From NCBI GenBank assembly GCA_000953735.1, contig LN554852.1, positions 3,917,846 through 3,981,845 of the forward strand: a stretch of 64,000 nucleotides of DNA, read 5' to 3'. This DNA is from Moritella viscosa. Lineage in GTDB: Bacteria; Pseudomonadota; Gammaproteobacteria; Enterobacterales; Moritellaceae. Numbering within the stretch: the first letter of the stretch is position 1; every line of letters starts with the position of its first letter. Shown here piece after piece: positions 56,408-64,000 of the stretch. A program made the translations under genes and the position numbers. The notes beneath the pieces were generated by a model. That model was not told where the DNA came from, searched no databases, and saw only the letters and a program-made list of their open reading frames with translations.

Positions 56408-57418
56408 TTATTTTTTATCTTTAATACTATTTTTATCTTTCGTAAATTCACTAAACCAAGCGGGTATTCGCTCTTCCAGCCAATATTTTGGCTTTAAAAT
56501 TGAGCCATATACAAAACCGACATGCCCGCCATAGCGACTTAATTCAAATAATATATTTGCCGACATATCTTTTAGCTCAGGGATCACTTTTTTAGTTAAA
56601 AATGGATCATCTTCCGCATGAATAAATAATGTAGGCGTTTGAATCTTATGTAAAAACTGCAAACTACTGCATTGGCGATAATAATCCAGAGCATCTTTAA
56701 AACCATGCAGCGGCGCTGTTACACGATCATCGAATTCGACAAACGTATTTAATTTTTTGACTTGCTTAGTAGTCAAATTCAACGCAGTGCGCATATCCAA
56801 ATGTTCGAATTTACGTACTACACTGGCTTGCAGACGTTTAATCAATCGTCGTTGGTACGCTTTAGAAAAACCTTTTTTAATCCGCTCTGCACTTTCAGCT
56901 AACAATAGGGGTGCTGATACAACAGATGCTGCTAATAATTGAGATTGCTTACCTGTTTGTGCCAAATAATGCGTTAACACACTACCTCCGAGCGAATACC
57001 CGACAGCAAATAACGGAGCATGAGGGTAGCGCTTAGCAATCAAACCAATCACATAACTTGCATCGCTGGTATCACCAGAATGATAAGCCCGTAATAAACG
57101 ATTTGATTCTTCACTACAGCCACGAAAGTGCATGACTAAACCAATCCAGCCAGTCGCACTGACCGCACGCATGATCCCTTTGACATAAGGCGACTCCACA
57201 GAGCCTTCAAGACCATGAAAAATAATAACAATCGGTTTATTACTTTCTACTGTTGGCAGAGCAGTCCAAGCAAGATCAAGAAAATCACCATCTTCAAGCT
57301 CTAGTCGTTCATTGATTGTTGGGAACGTCAGATTTCGGCGGCTAATCGTCGGCAGCATTGTTTGTAAATGCGCATTACGAATCCACCACTGCGGCTGAAA
57401 TTGACTCGGTTGAAACAT
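56408..57418 (-). CDS. Alpha/beta hydrolase, YheT family
   Basis: This 336-residue cytoplasmic hydrolase starts QPQWWIRNAHLQTMLPTISR as in YheT. It has the oxyanion region IVIIFHGLEGSVESPYVKGI, the nucleophile elbow GYSLGGS (Ser about 148), an acid in HAEDDPFLTK and the late His in YGGHVGF. The natural substrate is unknown; relatives are esterases. It lies in the same direction as the P450, 148 bp upstream. Confidence 0.9.
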   Translation of the reverse strand: MFQPSQFQPQWWIRNAHLQTMLPTISRRNLTFPTINERLELEDGDFLDLAWTALPTVESNKPIVIIFHGLEGSVESPYVKGIMRAVSATGWIGLVMHFRGCSEESNRLLRAYHSGDTSDASYVIGLIAKRYPHAPLFAVGYSLGGSVLTHYLAQTGKQSQLLAASVVSAPLLLAESAERIKKGFSKAYQRRLIKRLQASVVRKFEHLDMRTALNLTTKQVKKLNTFVEFDDRVTAPLHGFKDALDYYRQCSSLQFLHKIQTPTLFIHAEDDPFLTKKVIPELKDMSANILFELSRYGGHVGFVYGSILKPKYWLEERIPAWFSEFTKDKNSIKDKK

Positions 57419-57590
57419 CTTTAAGTACCTTAAGTTAACCTATTGGTTATTTAAACAACGTCTGGCATTTTATTGGATATTTTATAATAACACCATCGTT
57501 AGTTTAATTGGGCTCCGTCGAGTAATTGATACCGCCAAGGTTAATAATGTTGTAAACTGAAAATAATTTTACTTATAACCAGTGTCATTA

Positions 57591-58085
57591 ATGAATTATA
57601 TAGAACTTGAGTCTTATTCTCGAAAATGGATATTTAATCATTCGTCGTTACCAGTTAACGCAGAAGATTTAGCTAATATCAAGCCCTTTAGCAAAGCAAG
57701 AGCTGGTCAATTATGGAGCCAACTTATTAGCTCGCAATGCAACTTTACCGATCAATTCAGTAAAGGCGACTGGCCACATGACCAAAATACTTGGTTACAA
57801 GAAGCTGACTGGCAGCAAGCTTGGGATAATGATGATAGCAATGAATTACCTGAAGAAGTACTCGCACATTTAACCTGGGATGATAACAGTAAAGTTTATA
57901 TTTGTTACGAACGCTTCAATATGATTGAAACGAATTGGGGCACATTTAAACGTAACTGGAAAAACTTTTTGTTCTATGATGACGGTGCATTATTAATCTC
58001 AGCGAAACGTAAAGAAGCCCTTTCATTTAAAGAGAGCGGTACCGTATTAATTGGTACTCGCGCACCTGTTCAACAAGCGAAATAA
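57591..58085 (+). CDS. DUF2947 family protein
   Basis: This 164-residue soluble protein of unknown function is rich in Trp and acidic residues (TWLQEADWQQAWDNDDSNEL, NWKNFLFYDDGALLIS). The family is found in Vibrio, Shewanella and relatives. The ATG at 57591 is preferred over a GTG three codons earlier; neither has a strong ribosome-binding site. It precedes the YchJ-type gene by 9 bp, so they share a transcript. Confidence 0.82.
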   Translation: MNYIELESYSRKWIFNHSSLPVNAEDLANIKPFSKARAGQLWSQLISSQCNFTDQFSKGDWPHDQNTWLQEADWQQAWDNDDSNELPEEVLAHLTWDDNSKVYICYERFNMIETNWGTFKRNWKNFLFYDDGALLISAKRKEALSFKESGTVLIGTRAPVQQAK

Positions 58086-58094
58086 AGCGCCATT

Positions 58095-58562
58095 ATGCAT
58101 ACTTCTTGTAGCTGTGGTTTAGCAATGCCCTTTAAAGATTGCTGCGGTAAATACATTTATGGTACGGCGATACCAGCAACCGCAGAGCAACTGATGCGTT
58201 CACGCTACAGTGCTTATGTAAACAATGTCCCCGTTTATTTAATGGCAACACATCACCCCGACTTTGTTGCCGATTTAAATGAAGATTTGATTGCAGAAAC
58301 AGCCAAACATACCCAGTGGTTACGGTTAGAAATAATCATGAGCCAAGGTGATGAAGAAAGCGCAACAGGCATTGTCGAATTCAAGGCGTGGTTTCATGAA
58401 GCTGAAGAAGAGGTTTGCTTGCACGAACGCTCTAACTTCGTATTTCAAGACCAGCAGTGGTTTTATACCAATGGTGAATTAAATCCAGCGCCCCTAAAAC
58501 AAGGACGTAATGATCCTTGCTTATGTGGCAGTGGTAAAAAATATAAGAAGTGCTGTGGCTAG
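58095..58562 (+). CDS. YchJ family SEC-C motif protein
   Basis: This 155-residue protein has two Cys clusters, [16 protein letters not shown] at the N terminus and the C-terminal SEC-C zinc motif [19 protein letters not shown]. An NTF2-like middle part lies between ([20 protein letters not shown]). YchJ relatives bind zinc; the role is unknown. It overlaps no neighbour and is 99 bp upstream of purU. Confidence 0.88.
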   Translation: MHTSCSCGLAMPFKDCCGKYIYGTAIPATAEQLMRSRYSAYVNNVPVYLMATHHPDFVADLNEDLIAETAKHTQWLRLEIIMSQGDEESATGIVEFKAWFHEAEEEVCLHERSNFVFQDQQWFYTNGELNPAPLKQGRNDPCLCGSGKKYKKCCG

Positions 58563-58661
58563 CATCATTGCTAAGCACAGAAAATATGGCTAACCGCTTA
58601 CTAGAAATAAGTATTTCATTTAGTTATATAATATTAAACATCAAACAAAGTAGTAGATATT

Positions 58662-59495
58662 ATGGAAAAGAAAATATTACTGGCCGATTGTCCCGATCAA
58701 AAAGGACTAATCTCGAAGATCACCAACATTTGTTATAAGCACCAACTCAATATTGTAAATAATACTGAGTTTGTCGATAACACCCACAATCGATTTTTTA
58801 TGCGTACCGAGCTCGAAGGTATATTCAACGATGAAACCTTACTTGCCGACCTCGATAGCGCACTACCTGCAGAGTCACACCGTAAGCTCGTTTCTGCAGG
58901 TCGTAAACGCATCGTTATTTTAGTCACCAAAGAAGCACATTGCCTTGGCGACATTTTAATGAAAAATTATTACGGCGGTTTGGATGTTGAAATTGCTGCA
59001 GTAGTAGGTAATTACGATAACCTTGCTGAATTAACAGAAAAATTTAACGTGCCTTACCATACGGTTTCTCATGTTGATATCAGCCGTGAAGAACATGAAC
59101 AGCGTATTATTGACACAGTATCAAAGTATCAACCTGATTATGTTATTTTAGCTAAATACATGCGTATTCTAACGCCGAATTTTGTTGCTGCATTTGAAAA
59201 CAAAATTATCAATATCCATCATTCATTTTTACCCGCTTTTATTGGCGCTCAGCCATACAAACAAGCGTTCGAACGTGGTGTTAAAATTATTGGTGCAACA
59301 GCGCATTATGTAACAAACAACTTAGATGAAGGGCCGATTATTTTACAAGACGTCATTCATGTAGATCATAAATACAGCGCCGAAGACATGTCGCGTTCTG
59401 GTAAAGATGTAGAAAAATCAGTGCTCAGTAAAGCATTACGTCTGGTACTTGAAGAACGTGTATTTATTTATGAAAACAGAACGGTGGTGTTTTAG
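58662..59495 (+). CDS. purU: Formyltetrahydrofolate deformylase PurU
   Basis: This enzyme hydrolyses 10-formyltetrahydrofolate to formate and tetrahydrofolate, balancing one-carbon pools. The 277-residue protein has an N-terminal ACT domain (about 3-80, LLADCPDQKGLISKITNICY). The C-terminal formyltransferase-like domain (about 85-275) has INIHHSFLPAFIGAQPYKQA and VKIIGATAHYVTNNLDEGPI, including the catalytic Asn-His-Asp pattern. Length is normal. Confidence 0.94.
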   Translation: MEKKILLADCPDQKGLISKITNICYKHQLNIVNNTEFVDNTHNRFFMRTELEGIFNDETLLADLDSALPAESHRKLVSAGRKRIVILVTKEAHCLGDILMKNYYGGLDVEIAAVVGNYDNLAELTEKFNVPYHTVSHVDISREEHEQRIIDTVSKYQPDYVILAKYMRILTPNFVAAFENKIINIHHSFLPAFIGAQPYKQAFERGVKIIGATAHYVTNNLDEGPIILQDVIHVDHKYSAEDMSRSGKDVEKSVLSKALRLVLEERVFIYENRTVVF

Positions 59496-59630
59496 CTTCC
59501 TTTCGATTTCATAAACCATGGAGGATCCATAAATCATTTTGGATCCATCCCTGTTTCCTTTCAGATATACCTTTACAGCAATCACTAAATTGTTAATATT
59601 AATAGCTTATTCATCATTTAATGGCTCATT

Positions 59631-60071
59631 ATGTTAACAATTATCTTTACGGCCTTACTCAGTAGTATCTTTACTGCACTTGCTTTTTTATATGTATTCA
59701 ATCACGTAATTAAACCTTATTTAGCCACACAAATCGCCTTAATAAAAACAGAAGCAGAAACCACGATCAGTCAAGCATCTCCTCAAATAAGTAAAGATAT
59801 TGCGGACGCTATCGAAGCCAAAATAGCAGAAATACAACCTGAATTAGAAGCGCACGTGAAACAAGAGTTAGATCAAATTATTGATGAATTCTTACCCGAG
59901 CTCAGTAAAGAAGTTGAAGACGGTGTCGATAATGCCTTTAAAAAGTTTATTCCGACCATAATGGGATCAGCTGCTGCGATGCCAGCAGAAACGATTCTAA
60001 AAACGAGCTCAACGTTACTCAATACCGGTATTGGCATCTTACGAAGTGTCACTCCTGATATTAAAAAGTAG
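59631..60071 (+). CDS. Small membrane-anchored helical protein, unknown
   Basis: I do not recognise the family. The 146-residue protein has one N-terminal transmembrane helix (about 3-24, IIFTALLSSIFTALAFLYVF). A long acidic, helical tail follows with periodic Glu/Lys (IADAIEAKIAEIQPELEAHV, then QIIDEFLPELSKEVEDGVDN), probably a coiled coil. It resembles small phage-shock-like or membrane-scaffold proteins only in layout. It has a reasonable codon pattern and stands alone. Confidence 0.65.
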   Translation: MLTIIFTALLSSIFTALAFLYVFNHVIKPYLATQIALIKTEAETTISQASPQISKDIADAIEAKIAEIQPELEAHVKQELDQIIDEFLPELSKEVEDGVDNAFKKFIPTIMGSAAAMPAETILKTSSTLLNTGIGILRSVTPDIKK

Positions 60072-60239
60072 TCATTTCCACGGTCATAATTGAATAGTGT
60101 GATCGGTCATGTATTAAGTCAAGAATCCCATCACGTGATCCAGCTTGCATTTTAAAACGTCATACTTGCAACTGGATCGACCTGCCTATAAACAAAAGTA
60201 ATGTAGACTGGATTTTTCATTTTCGTAGTTTAATTAAAT

Positions 60240-60956
60240 ATGTTTCTAAACGAATTCTATTCTCAAAAAGACAGCTCTTTTCGCTTTACTCAACAACAAG
60301 CTAGTCGATTCGCGAAAACTGTAGCGAACGATTATAACAAGATCCATGATGTGGATAATAAACGTTTTTGTGTACCAGGTGATTTACTTTTTGCTGTTTC
60401 TTTGGCTAAGTTCGGCTTATCAGAAACGATGAAAATTGATTTTACCGGTATGGTGAAAAATGATGTAGAACTGCAATTTTTACCACTATTAGACCGTAAA
60501 ACAGCGATAGTGAATGCTGATGAACAAGCATTTATGAAATTAGAGCTCGGCGGAAATACATCTCATAATGAAGAAATTATTAGTAAGATCATTAAAGAGT
60601 ATGTGCAATTTTCAGGAAAGAATTTCCCTGACGTAATGGTGCCACTCATGCGCAGCGAAAACCTCATGTTTAACCCTGCACGTGCGTTAATCATGTATAA
60701 ATGTATGCAAATAAACCTAACACGTGTCGATGTTAAAAGTATTGCACTAAAGTTTGATGAAGCAATTATTAACGTAGAGGGTAAGCGTGCAACCGTCAGC
60801 TTTAAATTTGATTTCTACGAAGGTGATGAAAAAGTAGGTACTGGCCAAAAAGAGATGTTATTAAGCGGTTTGATCCCATATGAAGAATCTGTAATGGATG
60901 GTGTCATTGCCGATTATCAAGCTGCAAAAACCAAGTACCTTTCTGCAGCAAGCTAG
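60240..60956 (+). CDS. DUF3581 family protein
   Basis: This 238-residue soluble protein of unknown function starts MFLNEFYSQKDSSFRFTQQQ. It contains the family's conserved DYNKIHDVDNKRFCVPGDLL, resembling a hot-dog/MaoC-like dehydratase fold. That fold similarity is inferred only from the FAKTVAxDYNxIH pattern. It is convergent with the Lrp-type gene with only 4 bp between stops. Confidence 0.85.
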   Translation: MFLNEFYSQKDSSFRFTQQQASRFAKTVANDYNKIHDVDNKRFCVPGDLLFAVSLAKFGLSETMKIDFTGMVKNDVELQFLPLLDRKTAIVNADEQAFMKLELGGNTSHNEEIISKIIKEYVQFSGKNFPDVMVPLMRSENLMFNPARALIMYKCMQINLTRVDVKSIALKFDEAIINVEGKRATVSFKFDFYEGDEKVGTGQKEMLLSGLIPYEESVMDGVIADYQAAKTKYLSAAS

Positions 60957-60960
60957 TCAC

Positions 60961-61434
60961 CTACTTAATGTGGTCGAGCGGTAATACCGTTCGACTTAAA
61001 ACATTACGTAACATAAAGCTCGATCTCACGCCAGTTACTCCTTTAATCCCCGTTAGTTTTCCTAACAGTAGCTCTTGGTAATGTTCCATATCTGGCACAA
61101 TAACCTTTAATTGAAAATCAGCATCACTACCAGTAATAATACAGCACTCCATCACATCTGGAATAGCGGCGATCTCAGTTTCAAAATTATCAAAACGTTC
61201 AGGTGTATGTCTATCCATACTAATATGGATATAAGCCGTCAGCTTTAAACCAAGTTTAGCTTGGTTAAGCAAGGTGACATGTTTATCAATTAAACCTAAC
61301 TCTTCTAAATGCTTCACACGTCGGGAGCAAGGCGACGCTGACAAGCCAATTTTATCCGCTAATTCTAAATTACTGATCCGGCCATTTTCTTGTATTAAAT
61401 TAAGAATTAACTTATCTGTTCTGTCTAATTTCAT
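60961..61434 (-). CDS. Lrp/AsnC-family transcriptional regulator
   Basis: This 157-residue protein has an N-terminal HTH (MKLDRTDKLILNLIQENGRI, then LELADKIGLSASPCSRRVKH) and a C-terminal RAM/AsnC ligand domain (about 65-150, DVMECCIITGSDADFQLKVI). The ligand is presumably an amino acid; the target is unknown. The start at 61434 sits 6 bases after GGGGTG; two upstream starts would overlap that site. It is divergent from the FabH-like gene, with a 578-bp gap between. Confidence 0.88.
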   Translation of the reverse strand: MKLDRTDKLILNLIQENGRISNLELADKIGLSASPCSRRVKHLEELGLIDKHVTLLNQAKLGLKLTAYIHISMDRHTPERFDNFETEIAAIPDVMECCIITGSDADFQLKVIVPDMEHYQELLLGKLTGIKGVTGVRSSFMLRNVLSRTVLPLDHIK

Positions 61435-61549
61435 GTTCATCACCCCTATTTCATCTTTTTACTTGTTTCGTATTACCTCTAAATTAAAAATAGAGACTAC
61501 AAATAGCGCACGATAATACAGCTAGGGTTAATTATTGCTAATTATCGTC

Positions 61550-61663
61550 ATGACTGCAAATATAATTGCTAAAAACATCACTATCATTGCAAACATCGCA
61601 ACCACATCCCCCATCAACCTCGCTATACTAAACCCAGTTAAAGATAACGCCACAGCTGATTAG
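61550..61663 (+). CDS. Possible Ile-rich leader peptide (37 aa)
   Basis: ATG 61550 to TAG 61661 encodes a peptide with 8 Ile, 5 Thr and many Asn (MTANIIAKNITIIANIATTS at the start). It precedes an intrinsic-terminator-like hairpin by about 120 bases, as in amino-acid leader peptides. There is no good ribosome-binding site before it, so this may be chance. Confidence 0.25.
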   Translation: MTANIIAKNITIIANIATTSPINLAILNPVKDNATAD

Positions 61664-61782
61664 CAGACACCTTAACCTAGGTCAATGCGGTGATAGAAGT
61701 ACCCTTCTTGCGACCAATCAGGCACAACTCCTTATCCAGGATAATCTTCACTACAAGTGATCGGCAATATTAACGCAAAGAT

Positions 61783-61807
61783 AGGCATCCTAAACGATGC
61801 CTTTTTT
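61783..61807 (+). terminator. Terminator-like hairpin in the leader region
   Basis: AGGCATC pairs with GATGCCT around CTAAAC and is followed by five or more T. No annotated plus-strand gene ends just upstream, so it must end a small RNA or an attenuated leader transcript. Confidence 0.75.
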
Positions 61808-62012
61808 GTACCTAATTTTTACCACTGCCAACCTTCAATAACAATTTAGCTACCACTTTCAAAGGCTAGCCTCTATAATTGACAAAATAATTTCAATTTC
61901 AATCACTGTCATTTCGCTATACGGCGTATAATAAAGTACTTAATCACTTCGTATTACGTACATTTCGTGACTCCGTCTGTATTAGCCAGTCACAAAACAC
62001 AGGTAAATTTCA

Positions 62013-63113
62013 ATGCATTATGCAAACATCACCGGTTGGGGTAAATGCCTGCCACCCGCGACATTAACAAACGATGACCTAAGCACTTTTCTTGATACTA
62101 ATGACGAGTGGATCCAATCTCGAACGGGTATGCAAGAACGTCGTATATCCCATGTAAGTACATCAGAGTTAGCCTATGTTGCGGCGTGCCAAGCTATTGC
62201 AGCAGCAGGCATTGATGCATCAGAACTTGACGGTATTTTCTTTGCAACTTGTACTGCCGATTGCACACTGCCAAGTGCAGCATCAAAAGTACAAGCAAAA
62301 TTAGGCGCAACCAACGCGGCTGTATTTGATATGAATGCAGCGTGTACTGGTTTTATTTATGGCCTAAGTACGGCAAATGCGTTCATCCAAAGCGGTCAAA
62401 TGAACAAGGTTTTAGTGATTGGTGCTGAACGTATCAGTTATTTCCTTGACTGGACAGAACGTAGCACCGCAGTACTGTTCGGTGACGGTGCTGGTGCCGT
62501 TATCCTAGAATCAAGCACTGAGAAGCAGGGTATCTTAAGTAATAAAATTGGCTGTGATGGCGATGCTGGCCATATCCTTTCAGTCCCTAACTTTGGTACA
62601 GACAGAACCCGTTTCAAGAATGTTGATGGTCTATTTGACTTCAATTTCGAGGGTAAAGAAATCTTTAAACGCGCCGTAACACGCATGGGCGAAGCATCTG
62701 CAATTGCACTTGAAAAAGCACAAATGACACCAGAGGACGTTGATTTTATTATTCCTCACCAAGCTAACTTACGTATCATTGATTTCTTAGCGAAACGTAT
62801 GGGCGCAAGTAAAGAAAAAGTCATGGTCAACGTGCACAAGTACGGTAATACCTCGTCAGCAACGGTACCGATTGCACTTTGTGAGGCATTAGAAGAAGGC
62901 CGCATTAAGGCTGGTGATAATGTGCTACTTGCTGCATTTGGTGGTGGTCTAACTTGGGGGGCTACGATGATAAAATGGGGTGAACGAATCACGCCTATCG
63001 CAACATCAGCAGCGGCTCTACCTGAGTATAACGGGACAGCTTTGGATCTAATCCAAGATGCAATTAAAGGCTGCCAGGATGCTAAATTAGCGCGTGAATC
63101 ACAAGCGGACTAA
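62013..63113 (+). CDS. Beta-ketoacyl-ACP synthase III-like protein (FabH family)
   Basis: This thiolase-fold condensing enzyme has 366 residues. The KASIII catalytic triad is present: Cys111 in NAACTGF, His249 in IPHQANLRI and Asn279 in KYGNTSSATVP. An extra C-terminal tail of about 40 residues (from ERITPIATSAAALPEYNG) extends beyond the usual FabH end (about 320). It stands alone instead of in the fabD-fabG-acpP cluster, so it is probably a paralogue for special acyl primers rather than the housekeeping enzyme. Confidence 0.9.
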   Translation: MHYANITGWGKCLPPATLTNDDLSTFLDTNDEWIQSRTGMQERRISHVSTSELAYVAACQAIAAAGIDASELDGIFFATCTADCTLPSAASKVQAKLGATNAAVFDMNAACTGFIYGLSTANAFIQSGQMNKVLVIGAERISYFLDWTERSTAVLFGDGAGAVILESSTEKQGILSNKIGCDGDAGHILSVPNFGTDRTRFKNVDGLFDFNFEGKEIFKRAVTRMGEASAIALEKAQMTPEDVDFIIPHQANLRIIDFLAKRMGASKEKVMVNVHKYGNTSSATVPIALCEALEEGRIKAGDNVLLAAFGGGLTWGATMIKWGERITPIATSAAALPEYNGTALDLIQDAIKGCQDAKLARESQAD

Positions 63114-63160
63114 TACAATAGCTAACGCGTTGATGAATTAACTTGTTAAAAGTGCAATAA

Positions 63161-63197
63161 ACCCAAGTGGATGAAACTCATACACTTGGCTTTTTTT
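63161..63197 (+). terminator. Terminator of the FabH-like gene
   Basis: CCAAGTG(G)ATGA and TCAT(A)CACTTGG form a nearly perfect 12-bp stem with a 3-base loop followed by T7. Confidence 0.9.
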
Positions 63198-63248
63198 GTA
63201 TTGATGATATAAAGCCAAACGACTTACATTCATATCACTAGATTCGAG

Positions 63249-63515
63249 CTACTTACACTCACCTTCTGAATAGCCACTAACACTAGCATCCGCACATGCA
63301 CCACACCCATTACCGAATGTTTTCAATTCACCCAACGTCGTAGTTCCGCACACTGGACGGTAATCCATCGTACACATTTGTGGACGTTCATCGGGGCAAC
63401 TATGACTGTAACTTGGTAATATGGGTAATGGTTTTGCTGTTTCAGCCGTGGTTTCAGTATTACTACACGCAGCTAAACCAAATACCATTAACGCTAACAA
63501 AATAGTTTTTTTCAT
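63249..63515 (-). CDS. Kazal-like-domain lipoprotein
   Basis: This 88-residue lipoprotein has a lipobox signal (LAAC, Cys17) and a mature domain with six Cys. The pattern CTMDYRPVCGTTTLGE plus GNGCGACADASVSGYSEGEC resembles Kazal-type serine protease inhibitor domains. It is probably an envelope-bound protein; inhibition of proteases is inferred from the family only. Confidence 0.8.
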   Translation of the reverse strand: MKKTILLALMVFGLAACSNTETTAETAKPLPILPSYSHSCPDERPQMCTMDYRPVCGTTTLGELKTFGNGCGACADASVSGYSEGECK

Positions 63516-63557
63516 CTTAATACCTGCTAATCATTTATTATTGCTGCTTATTTATAT

Positions 63558-64000
63558 CTACAATAGTGGATTAAATAAATAAAATAGGCTTTCCAAAAAC
63601 CGTTGTACTCGACTTCGTTGTCGCCATTCGGTTAAACAAACTTTATGTGAGTGTGCTATATAGGATAGCTGTAATTGATAAAGTTCGGCAATAAAAGGGG
63701 ATTGGTCTATGAGTAATGTGACTTCAAAATTAAGCCAAAAACTACGCTTATCTAAGTTAACCGTCCCCACCAAACATAATTCATTATCCACAAGAATACT
63801 TTTGGTATGCAGCAGGCCATCCTGATATTGGTATATTTCAACACCGCAAGCTAACAATTCATCAAAAAATCCTTTGCATGCATAATCGACCATACGTGAG
63901 TCATTTTTTGCGGGCAGAATAATTTGTACCTTAACACCGCGCGCACTGGCCGTTTTAAGCGCCGCCTGTAGCGCTTCATCAGGCACAAAGTAAGGCGTTG
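63558..64000 (-). CDS. Cardiolipin synthase-like phospholipase D protein (5' end outside window)
   Basis: This is the C-terminal part of a PLD-superfamily phosphatidyltransferase, about 147 codons. It has the second HKD motif HTKSILVD followed by GTVNLDKRSFWLNFE and ends FLESLFYLFNPLL. The frame stays open to the window edge (TPYFVPDEALQAAL), so the GTG at 63986 is not the true start. Similarity is to the ClsA type, which condenses phosphatidylglycerol to cardiolipin in the membrane. Confidence 0.88.
   Translation of the reverse strand, partial: TPYFVPDEALQAALKTASARGVKVQIILPAKNDSRMVDYACKGFFDELLACGVEIYQYQDGLLHTKSILVDNELCLVGTVNLDKRSFWLNFEVTLLIDQSPFIAELYQLQLSYIAHSHKVCLTEWRQRSRVQRFLESLFYLFNPLL

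Larger units (their letters stand above)
61444..62012. promoter_or_regulatory. Long leader region between Lrp-type and FabH-like genes
   Basis: 569 bp without a recognised gene. It holds an Ile-rich 37-codon frame (61550-61663), a terminator-like hairpin (61783-61807) and about 200 bp of A+T-rich sequence before the FabH-like start. The layout could be an attenuated leader or a small-RNA gene; neither is proven. Confidence 0.45.

Noticed and set aside
1-64000. CRISPR arrays, rRNA, tRNA, prophage or plasmid replication genes
   Set aside because: No regularly spaced repeats, no tRNA cloverleaf with CCA-type end, no rRNA sequence and no phage structural or replication proteins were seen.

Overview
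The window is a compact, gene-dense bacterial chromosome segment of about 40% G+C from a marine gammaproteobacterium. Flagellar gene order, short flagellins, HexR/pykA, fadE next to PsrA, NorRVW and many conserved small proteins of the Vibrio/Shewanella/Moritella/Psychromonas group point to Alteromonadales or Vibrionales, with Moritella the best guess. That species-level guess is inference only. No rRNA, tRNA, CRISPR array, prophage or intact insertion sequence was found.

Region 1 (1-18.9 kb) is a polar-flagellum locus. On the minus strand lie cheV, cheR, flgBCDE, flgFGHI, flgJKL, three tandem short flagellin genes and the start of flaG. On the plus strand, divergent from cheV, are flgA, flgM and flgN. 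Sigma-54 elements of the form TGGCAC-N5-TTGCT precede flgB, flgF and two flagellin genes, with a weaker one before flgJ. Sigma-28 elements precede the third flagellin and flgMN. This gives a readable class III/class IV hierarchy.

Region 2 (18.9-30 kb) is central metabolism: sdaA (serine deaminase), hexR and pykA (carbon-flux regulator and pyruvate kinase), fadE with its PsrA-type TetR regulator, class I fumarase, and pabB. Three AAAC-N4-GTTT palindromes upstream of psrA look like its own operators.

Region 3 (30-34 kb) is the least ordinary stretch. It has a truncated transposase start, two copies of a structured ~60-bp repeat, a 20-bp perfect inverted repeat, periplasmic sodC, a diguanylate cyclase, and an ankyrin-repeat gene interrupted by two in-frame stops.

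Region 4 (34-47 kb) carries nudL, hemF, an orphan parA with glpR, unknown and DUF2333 proteins, an SDR, an M32 carboxypeptidase, an AraC regulator, a 59-residue small protein with its own terminator, and the norVW/norR nitric-oxide detoxification module. The norVW promoter shows three NorR-type operators and a sigma-54 promoter.

Region 5 (47-64 kb) begins with a tightly linked pair: a 1042-residue Ig-like lipoprotein and a FadL-family outer-membrane protein. A lipoprotein metallo-beta-lactamase-fold enzyme, an OmpA-like protein, uspA, a cytochrome P450, a YheT-type hydrolase, DUF2947, YchJ and purU proteins, a DUF3581 protein and an Lrp-type regulator follow. The region ends with a FabH-like synthase behind a 570-bp leader, a Kazal-like lipoprotein and the 3' part of a cardiolipin-synthase-like gene.
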